This document shows positions 33,233-39,676 of a DNA stretch of 64,000 bases, one piece after another (the stretch's first letter is position 1; each line of letters starts with the position of its first letter). Source of the DNA: Streptomyces chartreusis NRRL 3882. GTDB taxonomy: Bacteria > Actinomycetota > Actinomycetes > Streptomycetales > Streptomycetaceae. The stretch is from assembly GCF_900236475.1 (NCBI RefSeq), contig NZ_LT963352.1, positions 806,001 through 870,000 on the forward strand, read 5' to 3'. The notes under the pieces were generated by a model that had not been told where the DNA came from, ran no database searches, and saw only the letters and a list, made by a program, of their open reading frames with translations. The position numbers and the translations under genes were made by a program.

Positions 33233-34246
33233 TCAGCCCGCCCAGGCCACCAGCCGCTCGCGGTTCTCGGGGGCCCGTAGCCGGGCGAGGGACTCCTTCT
33301 CCAGCTGGCGGACGCGCTCGCGGGTCAGGCCGACGCGGCGGGCGACCTCGTCGCGGCTGCGGGTGTGGCCGTCGTGCAGGCCGTAGCGGAGGCTGAGGAT
33401 CATGGCCTCGCGGGGCGCGAGCGTGCCGACGGCCTCGTGCAGTTCCTCGGCGAGGGCCTGGTACTCGGCCACCTCCGGGGCCTGGAGCACCTCGGTGTCG
33501 GGAATGAGGTCGCCGACGACGGTCTCGCCGGTCTCGTCCACCGGCGTGTCCAGGCTGACGGCCTGCCGGCCGACGTGGCGCAGCCAGCCGATCCGGTCGA
33601 CGGCGAGGCCGCTCTCCCGGGCCACTTCCTCGATGCTCGGTTCGCGTCCGAGGTCGAGCTGCAGACGCCGTTCGATCTTGGCGACCTTCTGGAGCTGCTC
33701 GACGACGTGCATCGGCAGCCGTACGGTCCGCGCGTGCGCGGCCAGGCCCCGCTCGATCGCCTGGCGGATCCACCAGGTCGCGGAGAACTTGAAGCCCTTG
33801 GTGTGGTCGAACTTCTCCACGGCCCGGATCAGCCCCAGATTGCCCTCCTGGATGACGTCCAGCAGGGGCAGCCCCCGGTGGGCGTGCCGTTTGGCCATCG
33901 ACACGACGAGCCGGAGGTTGGCCCGGACCATGTGGTCCTTGGCGGCCTGCCCGTCCCGGGCCGCTTCCTCCAGCCGTCCCCGCCGCTCGGGCGCGAGGTC
34001 GAGTTCACCGGCATCGGCCCGTTCCAGTTCCTCCAGCGCCCGCACGCCGGCCTCCATCCGCCGGGCCAGCCGGACCTCGTCCGCCGCCGTGAGCAGCGGC
34101 GTCGCCGCGATCTGCCCGAGGTACTGGCCGAGCAGGTCGGGTTCCTCGTCGGGCTCGGGGATGCGGTTGCGCAGCCGCGCGGTGCGGGCGGGGGCGCGGC
34201 GGTCCTCCCGGGGGTGTGCCGCGGAGTCTTCTGCCAGGGGAGACAT
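33233..34246 (-). CDS. RNA polymerase sigma-70 factor, group 2 (RpoD/HrdD-like)
   Basis: 337 residues. Region 1.2 is DLLGQYLGQIAATPLLTAAD (residues 37-56), region 2.1-2.2 ANLRLVVSMAKRHAHRGLPL and DVIQEGNLGLIRAVEKFD, region 2.3-2.4 GFKFSATWWIRQAIERGLA, region 3 LPMHVVEQLQKVAKIERRL, and region 4.2 RDEVARRVGLTRERVRQLEK. The usual FSTYATWW of region 2.3 reads FSATWW (residues 154-159), so the Thr-Tyr pair that helps to open the promoter is missing. ATG 34246 follows GGAGGA by nine bases. It is likely a stress or stationary-phase sigma factor of the Hrd class; the precise paralogue is not assigned. Confidence 0.92.
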   Translation of the reverse strand: MSPLAEDSAAHPREDRRAPARTARLRNRIPEPDEEPDLLGQYLGQIAATPLLTAADEVRLARRMEAGVRALEELERADAGELDLAPERRGRLEEAARDGQAAKDHMVRANLRLVVSMAKRHAHRGLPLLDVIQEGNLGLIRAVEKFDHTKGFKFSATWWIRQAIERGLAAHARTVRLPMHVVEQLQKVAKIERRLQLDLGREPSIEEVARESGLAVDRIGWLRHVGRQAVSLDTPVDETGETVVGDLIPDTEVLQAPEVAEYQALAEELHEAVGTLAPREAMILSLRYGLHDGHTRSRDEVARRVGLTRERVRQLEKESLARLRAPENRERLVAWAG

Positions 34247-34321
34247 CCTCGTGTTCCTCCGTCCCCTACCTCTTTCCGGCCCGCTGCCTCTTTTTTCCGG
34301 CTCGTTCCGGACGGCTCCCGG

Positions 34322-34346
34322 GTACCCGAGGCGGTGGGTCCCGAAC
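34322..34346 (-). promoter_or_regulatory. Sigma-B-like promoter upstream of the sigma factor gene
   Basis: Read on the minus strand, GTTC (34346-34343) and GGGTAC (34327-34322) are separated by 15 bases, close to the GNTT-N14-16-GGGTAC/T pattern of the streptomycete stress sigma factors. A start near 34315 would leave a 70-base leader. The surrounding DNA is rich in GGTACC-type palindromes, so chance similarity is possible. Confidence 0.4.
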
Positions 34347-34382
34347 CGCATGTCCGGGTCCCGCGGGGGTACCCCGGGGCAC

Positions 34383-34835
34383 ATGACCGGCATCCAACTG
34401 CGCAGCAACGCGTTCAACGACCACTCCTTCATCGCGCGCCGGTACGCGTACGAGGGACCGAACGTCTCTCCGCCGCTGACCTGGAGCGGCGTACCGGACG
34501 ACGCGGCCGAACTGGTCCTGCTCTGCGAGGATCCCGACGCCCCGTCGGGCACCTTCGCGCACTGGGTCGTGGTCGGCATCGACCCGCACAGCGACGGCGT
34601 CGAGGCCGGGCACTGCCCACCTGGTGGCACGGAGCTCGTCAACGGCTACGGGCAGCCGGGCTGGGGCGGCCCGCATCCCCCGCCCGGGGACGACGCCCAC
34701 CACTACTTCTTCCGGCTCTACGCCTTGTCCGAGCCGTGCGTCCTGCCCGACGCGCCCCGCGCGGACCAGGTGCACGAGGAGGTCGAGAAGCGCCGCATCG
34801 CGGACGGCACGCTGGTGGGTCTCTACCAGCGCTGA
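34383..34835 (+). CDS. YbhB/YbcL (Raf kinase inhibitor/PEBP-like) protein
   Basis: 150 residues of the PEBP fold. Diagnostic motifs are YEGPNVSPPLTWSGVP, CEDPDAPSGTFAHWVVVGI (DPDAP and HW form the anion-binding site) and GPHPPPGDDAHHYFFRLYAL. Bacterial members are cytosolic, with no established substrate; phosphate-ligand binding is presumed. ATG 34383 has only a weak ribosome site. It is divergent from the sigma factor gene, sharing a 136-bp region with GC-rich palindromes. Confidence 0.9.
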   Translation: MTGIQLRSNAFNDHSFIARRYAYEGPNVSPPLTWSGVPDDAAELVLLCEDPDAPSGTFAHWVVVGIDPHSDGVEAGHCPPGGTELVNGYGQPGWGGPHPPPGDDAHHYFFRLYALSEPCVLPDAPRADQVHEEVEKRRIADGTLVGLYQR

Positions 34836-34988
34836 GCCGACTCACCCCCGGGGAGACCGTCCGTGTGTCACAACGGATGGTTGTGTCACGGGTGACGGAC
34901 GGTTGTTTGCCCGGGCGGCCCGGTGCCCGCTTGGATGGCTGCCGGTCAACATCGGGTTGTCCGCGGGAGCTGGGAGTGTGCGCCGGGG

Positions 34989-36251
34989 ATGGCGGGCAGA
35001 CGGTCGCTGGGGCGGCGGTTCGGGTGGCTGTGGGGCGCGTACGCGGTCAGCACGGCCGGCACATGGCTCGCGTTCGACGCGTTCGCGCTGCTCGCCGTCC
35101 TGGTGCTGGACGCCGGACCGACGCAGGTGTCGCTGCTGGCGGCGGTGGGACCGGCGGTCGGCGCGGCCGTGTCGGTGCCGCTCGGGCCGTGGGTGGAGGT
35201 CCGCCGGAAACGGCCGGTGATGATCGCGACGGACCTGGTCCGGTGCGCGGCGCTGCTGAGCATCCCCGTGGCGTTCGCCCTGGGCCGGCTGGGCTTCGGC
35301 CAGCTGCTGCTGGTGTCGGTGGCCGTCGCGGCGGCCGACATCACCTTCAACGCGGCGGCCGGGGCGTTCCTGAAGGAGCTGGTGCCGCGGCGGGACCTGC
35401 TCGTAGCGAACGGGCGGTTCGAGGCGACGAGCTGGACGGCCAGCATGGTCGGGCCGCCGCTGGGCGGGGCCGCGATCGGGCTGTTCGGTCCGGTGACGAC
35501 CGTGGTGGCCGACGCGGTGAGCTATCTGCTCTCGGCGTTCGGCCTCCGGGCGATGGGCGGCGAGGAGAAACACCCGGTGCCGCCCGCGACCGGCGAGGCC
35601 CGGCCCCGGGCGGGCGACCTGCTCGACGGCTGGCGGTACATCCTGGCCGACCCGGCACTGCGCCCGCTCTTCTTCAACACGGTCCTCGCCAACTCTCTGA
35701 TCATGGCGGCCTCTCCACCGCTGATGGTCCTGATGATCCATGATCTGCGGTTCGCCCCCTGGCAGTACGCGCTCGCCTTCGCGGTGCCCTGCACGGGCGG
35801 CCTGCTCGGCTCTCGTCTGGCACCACGGCTCGTCACCCGGTTCGGCCGGCATCGGGTCATGCTCAGCGCGGGGGTGCTGCGGGCGTGCTGGTCGCTGGGC
35901 CTGGCCTTCGTCGGCCCCGGTACGGCCGGGCTGGCGCTGGTCATGGTGGTCGAGTTCGGGCTGATCACCTGCTGTGCCGTGTTCAACCCGGTGTTCGCCA
36001 CGTACCGCCTCGACCGGACCCCCGCGGACCGGGTCACCCGCACCCTGTCCGCCTGGTCGGCCACCGGCAAGGCCACCACAGCGGCCGTGACCGCCCTGTG
36101 GGGCCTGCTGGCCCACCTGACCGGCCCCCGTACGGCCATCGCCCTCGCCGGCGTCCTGCTTCTCGTCACTCCCGTCCTGCTCCCCCGCCCCGACCACGCA
36201 CCGGACACCGGCCCCGAGCCGACTCCCCTGACGCTGAAGGACGGCGCCTGA
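34989..36251 (+). CDS. MFS transporter (MFS_3/enterobactin exporter-like)
   Basis: 420 residues, about 12 membrane helices starting FGWLWGAYAVSTAGTWLAFD. The loop WVEVRRKRPVMIATDLVRCAALL resembles motif A of EntS-type exporters, and VANGRFEATSWTASMVGPPLGG is typical of the MFS_3 group. Probable exporter of a small molecule or antibiotic. ATG 34989 was chosen to start shortly before the first helix; the upstream in-frame codons (34923) would add an implausible 22 residues. It ends at a very strong terminator. Confidence 0.87.
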   Translation: MAGRRSLGRRFGWLWGAYAVSTAGTWLAFDAFALLAVLVLDAGPTQVSLLAAVGPAVGAAVSVPLGPWVEVRRKRPVMIATDLVRCAALLSIPVAFALGRLGFGQLLLVSVAVAAADITFNAAAGAFLKELVPRRDLLVANGRFEATSWTASMVGPPLGGAAIGLFGPVTTVVADAVSYLLSAFGLRAMGGEEKHPVPPATGEARPRAGDLLDGWRYILADPALRPLFFNTVLANSLIMAASPPLMVLMIHDLRFAPWQYALAFAVPCTGGLLGSRLAPRLVTRFGRHRVMLSAGVLRACWSLGLAFVGPGTAGLALVMVVEFGLITCCAVFNPVFATYRLDRTPADRVTRTLSAWSATGKATTAAVTALWGLLAHLTGPRTAIALAGVLLLVTPVLLPRPDHAPDTGPEPTPLTLKDGA

Positions 36252-36255
36252 ACGG

Positions 36256-36297
36256 CCGGGCCGGGGCCGGGAGCAGCTCGCCCCGGCCCCGGCCCGG
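36256..36297. terminator. Strong bidirectional terminator
   Basis: A 16-bp perfect GC stem (36256-36271 with 36282-36297) with a 10-base loop separates the MFS gene from the convergent VOC gene, whose stop is at 36304. Confidence 0.88.
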
Positions 36298-36303
36298 GCC
36301 GGC

Positions 36304-36732
36304 TCAGACCGCCCCGGGCACGTCCTCCGTGACGCCGTTCAGCGGCGAGGACGGGTCCGCGCCGTACGGGCGGGTGAGGATCTCCAGGCCGTGGCCCGCC
36401 GGGTCGAGGAAGTACACGCCCCGGCCGCCGTCGTTGCGGTTGATCCGGCGCGGGTGGTTGCCGTGCGGGTCGGCCTGGATGGGGATCCGGGCCGCGACGA
36501 GCCGGGCGAGGGCCTCGTCGAACTCGTCCTCGGAGACGAGGAACGCGTAGTGCTGCATGGGGATGTCGGCGTCGATGGTGAGGAAGTCCAGCGTGACGCC
36601 GTTGTCGGTCGTCACCGGCAGGAACACCCCGGCCGGTGCCCCGACCTCCAGACCCAGGATCTCCGCGAGAAAGCGGGCGGACTTCTCCCGGTCACGGGAC
36701 AGGACGATGGTGTGGTTGAACTCGACTGACAC
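36304..36732 (-). CDS. VOC-family (glyoxalase/dioxygenase fold) protein
   Basis: 142 residues with two beta-alpha-beta-beta-beta modules: FNHTIVLSRDREKSARFLAE opens the first and GRGVYFLDPAGHGLEILTRP the second. The metal ligands would be His6 (FNHT), a His in MQHYAF and Glu in LEILT. Possible roles include glyoxalase, fosfomycin- or bleomycin-type resistance or ring-cleavage; no substrate can be named. The GTG at 36732 is chosen because GGAGG lies nine bases upstream. Confidence 0.85.
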   Translation of the reverse strand: MSVEFNHTIVLSRDREKSARFLAEILGLEVGAPAGVFLPVTTDNGVTLDFLTIDADIPMQHYAFLVSEDEFDEALARLVAARIPIQADPHGNHPRRINRNDGGRGVYFLDPAGHGLEILTRPYGADPSSPLNGVTEDVPGAV

Positions 36733-36920
36733 GGTTGAATGCCTCCACGGGCATCTCCGCGGCACCTCCATGCCTCACCCGGCCGGTGACCGACACGCGA
36801 TGCCGCGCGGTGGATGGTAGACAGCGGCGGGTGTGGCCGTCGAGCGGTTTTCGGCCGTATCGCGCCGCCCACGCCGAGCAGGCCAAGTCCCCCCGCACAT
36901 ACCCCTGTTGTCCCGCGCGA

Positions 36921-36938
36921 CCCTGACAATTGTCAGGG
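36921..36938. promoter_or_regulatory. 18-bp perfect palindrome upstream of SH3 gene
   Basis: CCCTGACAATTGTCAGGG is perfectly symmetric and lies 65 bases before the first SH3-like gene. The same half-sites at the same spacing (CCTGACA-N4-TCAGGG) recur at 38437-38453 before the beta-lactamase-fold gene, so a shared regulator is likely. Confidence 0.65.
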
Positions 36939-37002
36939 ACCGCGCCGCCCTTGGTCTCCCTACAGTTCTGAGCGTCGGCCAGACCTTCAGGGGGAACACG
37001 AC

Positions 37003-37377
37003 ATGTCCACTCGCATCTTCGCCAGGGCCGCGCTCGTCGGCGCCGGGGCACTCGCACTGCTCGGCCCGTTCACCGCGGGGACCGCCGCCGCGTCCGCCAC
37101 CGGCGAGCAGGGCGGCGCCCGCGTCCTGGCGGCACCGTACGCGGTCGTGCCGTACGAGACCGTCAACGTCCGTACCGGACCCGGCACTTCCTACGGAATC
37201 CTCGCCACCGTTCCGGCCGGGCAGCCGCTCGGCGCCTACTGCTGGACCCGCGGCGAGCGCATCACCGACAACGGCTACTCCAACGACGTCTGGGTGAAGC
37301 TCCTCGAGGGCTACGTCAGCGCCGTCTACCTCAAGGGCGACGAGTACGGCGACCTGCCCGCCTCGGCGCGCTGCTGA
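37003..37377 (+). CDS. Secreted SH3-like domain protein
   Basis: 124 residues. A Sec signal peptide (RIFARAALVGAGALALLG, then a cleavage region about TAAASA) is followed by one bacterial SH3-type domain with the hallmark ETVNVRTGPGTSYGILATVP and the C-terminal pattern WVKLLEGYVSAVYL. Two cysteines (about 80 and 124) may form a disulfide. SH3b domains bind peptidoglycan or cell-wall peptides. AGGGGG precedes the ATG. It is probably co-transcribed with the next, related gene 52 bases downstream. Confidence 0.83.
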   Translation: MSTRIFARAALVGAGALALLGPFTAGTAAASATGEQGGARVLAAPYAVVPYETVNVRTGPGTSYGILATVPAGQPLGAYCWTRGERITDNGYSNDVWVKLLEGYVSAVYLKGDEYGDLPASARC

Positions 37378-37429
37378 CCCGGACCATGACCACACCCGAC
37401 CACACCATCGTCCTACGGGGGACAGACAC

Positions 37430-37807
37430 ATGAAGCGAATGATCAGCCGTACCGCCATGGGCCTCGCCGTGGCCGCGCTCGCCGTCGGCGGCCTCGCCAC
37501 CACCGCCCAGGCGGCCCCGGCCGCCGCTGCCAACAGCGGCGACCCGACCCTGACCGACGTCTACGTCTGGGCCACCGACGTCAACCTGCGCCAGCAGCCG
37601 ACCTCCGACTCCCCTCGTCTCGCGGTCCGTTCGCAGTGGTGGGCGGACGCCGTGTGCCAGACGCAGGGCCAGACGGTGCACGACCCGGCCGTCGGCACCA
37701 ACAACTGGTGGACCGCGGTCCAGGAGTTCGCCGGCAGTGACATCGCCTGGGTGAACAACCTGTACATCCGGGGCGGCCAGAAGATCGCCGGAGTCCCGGA
37801 CTGCTGA
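37430..37807 (+). CDS. Secreted SH3-like domain protein, paralogue
   Basis: 125 residues. Signal peptide ISRTAMGLAVAALAVGGLA with an AQA-A type cleavage site, then a domain like that of the preceding gene: ATDVNLRQQPTSDSPRLAV corresponds to the VNVRTGPG motif, and DIAWVNNLYIRGG to the last strands. It ends AGVPDC, matching PGVPEC near the end of the beta-lactamase-fold protein at 38492. Its function is presumably cell-wall binding. A good hairpin terminator follows. Confidence 0.82.
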   Translation: MKRMISRTAMGLAVAALAVGGLATTAQAAPAAAANSGDPTLTDVYVWATDVNLRQQPTSDSPRLAVRSQWWADAVCQTQGQTVHDPAVGTNNWWTAVQEFAGSDIAWVNNLYIRGGQKIAGVPDC

Positions 37808-37816
37808 CGCACCATG

Positions 37817-37859
37817 CGCCGCAGGGGGCGGACCGGAGCACCGGCCGCCCCCTGTGGCG
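37817..37859. terminator. Long hairpin terminator between convergent secreted-protein genes
   Basis: CAGGGGGCGG (37822-37831) pairs with CCGCCCCCTG (37845-37854), extended by an inner CCGG/CCGG pair and outer pairs to 37817/37859, with a short AGCA loop. It lies between the stops at 37807 and 37870. Confidence 0.85.
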
Positions 37860-37869
37860 TGTGTGCGGC

Positions 37870-38319
37870 TCAGTACCAGCCGGTCTCGGTCAGGTCGTGG
37901 CCGTCGCACGTGAGCACGGCCCGTGAGACGCGGCCGTTGAGGTTGTTGCCCATCTGCGTGTAGGCGTAGGTGATGCCGGAGTCGACGGTCTCGGAGACCC
38001 AGCCGTCGACACGCCCCACGCCGTTGTCGGAACGGTGGAGTACGGCGGCGCAGCCGGGCCGGGAGTTCTCGATCCGGGCGAAGGAGCCGCACTTGTCGGA
38101 GTAGAAGTACTTCAGGGCCATGCCTTCGGCGTACTTGGTGGCCCCGATCTGCCGGAACGTTCCCGAGCAGTAGTTGGTGGTGGGGTACTGCCCCTCGTTC
38201 CCGTAGGCCCCGTAGTTGCCGCCCGAGTGCGGCGCGGCCTGGGCGGAGGTCGGGAGGAGCGCCATCACCGCGGCGGCGCCCCCGGCGGCCAGCAGTGTCC
38301 TGAGCGATCGGCGGCTCAT
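37870..38319 (-). CDS. Secreted protein of unknown function (DUF2690-like)
   Basis: 149 residues with a signal peptide (SLRTLLAAGGAAAVMALLP, cleavage near AQA). The mature part has four Cys residues, and the segment KYFYSDKCGSFARIE followed by SRAVLTCDG resembles the small secreted DUF2690 proteins of actinobacteria, although the match is from memory. A strong AGAGGGGG ribosome site precedes the ATG. It is divergent from the beta-lactamase-fold gene and shares the CCTGACA-N4-TCAGGG element. Confidence 0.72.
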   Translation of the reverse strand: MSRRSLRTLLAAGGAAAVMALLPTSAQAAPHSGGNYGAYGNEGQYPTTNYCSGTFRQIGATKYAEGMALKYFYSDKCGSFARIENSRPGCAAVLHRSDNGVGRVDGWVSETVDSGITYAYTQMGNNLNGRVSRAVLTCDGHDLTETGWY

Positions 38320-38436
38320 GAGCCCCCTCTTTCATGTGTGTCGGCGGATGTTCTGGTCGTGTGCGTGCGGTCCGGCGGTCCGACCGGCGCCTCGCTCACT
38401 GGGGTGACCGTACGGGCGGTCACCAAGCCGGCGACA

Positions 38437-38453
38437 CCTGACACTTATCAGGG
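38437..38453. promoter_or_regulatory. Second copy of the CCTGACA-N4-TCAGGG element
   Basis: CCTGACACTTATCAGGG lies in the 172-bp gap between the divergent secreted-protein gene (38319) and the beta-lactamase-fold gene (38492). It matches the palindrome at 36921-36938 in both half-sites and spacing. Confidence 0.6.
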
Positions 38454-38491
38454 TCGAACCCCCAGGTCGTCCCGTTTCAGAAAGGGCAACC

Positions 38492-39676
38492 ATGCGCTTG
38501 CTCCTGCGCGGTGCCGCCGCGCTCGCGACCCTCGCCACGGTGGCGTCGCTCACGGGCGGTGCGGCTGCGCTCCCCCGGCCGGGGACGGCCCCCGCGACAC
38601 AGGCCGCCCGGATCCCGGACGGCGTCACCGCCGGGATCGCGGTCTTCGACCGCAGGACGGGCACGTTCACCGAACAGGTCGCCGAGAGCGCTCGCTTCCG
38701 GTCCGCCTCCGTCGTCAAACTGCTGCTGGCCCTGGACTTCCTGTGGGAACGCGGCCCCGGCCACCCGATCCCCGAGGCCGACCGGGCGCTGCTGGAGCCG
38801 ATGCTGCGCAGCAGCGACGACAAGGCCGCGAACCACTACTGGTCGGAGTACGGCGGCTCGGCGATCATCGACCGGATGACGGCCCGCCTCGGTCTGCGCG
38901 ACACCGCGCCGCCGCCCGCCGGGTACGAGGGCTACTGGGGCTACACCGCCCTCTCGGCCCGGGACACCGTGGCGATCTACCGCTACATCCTGGACGAGGC
39001 GCCCGCCCCCGTACGCGACTTCGTCATGGACAACCTGCGCCGCTCCACGCGCTGCGCCTCGGACAGCTTCGACCAGCACTTCGGCATCGCGGGCTCGTTC
39101 GACCGCCCGTGGGCGGTGAAGCAGGGCTGGTCCGGGGAGTACGCGAGGGGGACGTGCGGTGCCTCGGCGACGGCGGGCGAGGCGGAACCGGCCGCCGCTG
39201 ACGGCAGCAGGACCGCCGCCCGCGTGGACCTCACCCGCCCCGCACTGCACACCACCGGCACGGTGGGCGCCGACGACCGCACGATCGTGGCCGTGCTGAC
39301 GCTGCATCCGGTCGGCACGTCGTACGGGAAGGCGTACACCGACCTCGGCCTGCTGACCCGCTCGCTGGACGTGCCGGGCGGGGTGCGGCCCGCGGGGGCG
39401 TGGTTCGGCACCTGGGGCGAGTTCGTGAACGTCCGCAAGGGACCGGCCACGGGCGACGCCCGGGTCACGCGGCTCCCGGCCGGGGTCGGGGTGCTGGTGG
39501 GCTGCCAGACCCCGGGCCAGGTGGTCAGCGTGCCGCCGTACACCAACGAGTGGTGGGCCTATCTGCCCCAGTACGGCGGCTACATCTCCAACGTCTACAT
39601 CAGTTCGCCGGACAACCGGCTGCCGGGCGTCCCGGAGTGCGGCTCCGGCGGTCAGCGCTCGTACTCGGCGAGGTAG
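38492..39676 (+). CDS. Secreted serine hydrolase (class A beta-lactamase fold) with C-terminal SH3-like domain
   Basis: 394 residues. A signal peptide (LLLRGAAALATLATVASL) precedes a serine beta-lactamase/D,D-peptidase-type domain with SxxK as S73-V-V-K76 (FRSASVVKLLLALD) and an SDDKA motif where beta-lactamases have SDN. From about residue 300 a second domain begins, GEFVNVRKGPATGDARV, ending GYISNVYIS and PGVPEC, homologous to the two small SH3-like proteins just upstream. The KTG motif is not evident, so activity on beta-lactams is doubtful; a cell-wall peptidase or binding role is more likely. The 3' end overlaps the convergent kinase gene by 25 bases. Confidence 0.83.
   Translation: MRLLLRGAAALATLATVASLTGGAAALPRPGTAPATQAARIPDGVTAGIAVFDRRTGTFTEQVAESARFRSASVVKLLLALDFLWERGPGHPIPEADRALLEPMLRSSDDKAANHYWSEYGGSAIIDRMTARLGLRDTAPPPAGYEGYWGYTALSARDTVAIYRYILDEAPAPVRDFVMDNLRRSTRCASDSFDQHFGIAGSFDRPWAVKQGWSGEYARGTCGASATAGEAEPAAADGSRTAARVDLTRPALHTTGTVGADDRTIVAVLTLHPVGTSYGKAYTDLGLLTRSLDVPGGVRPAGAWFGTWGEFVNVRKGPATGDARVTRLPAGVGVLVGCQTPGQVVSVPPYTNEWWAYLPQYGGYISNVYISSPDNRLPGVPECGSGGQRSYSAR

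Noticed and set aside
32389..33773. Long open frames on both strands across the tandem array (335 codons plus, 452 codons minus)
   Set aside because: The unit is GC-rich and nearly free of stops in every frame, so openness is expected. Unit lengths of 46-49 bp shift the frame from unit to unit, there is no ribosome site, and the minus frame runs antisense-to-frame through the sigma factor gene.
38492..39676. Beta-lactamase conferring resistance
   Set aside because: SxxK is present but SDN is replaced by SDD and no KTG is clear; the SH3-like tail points to a cell-wall role.
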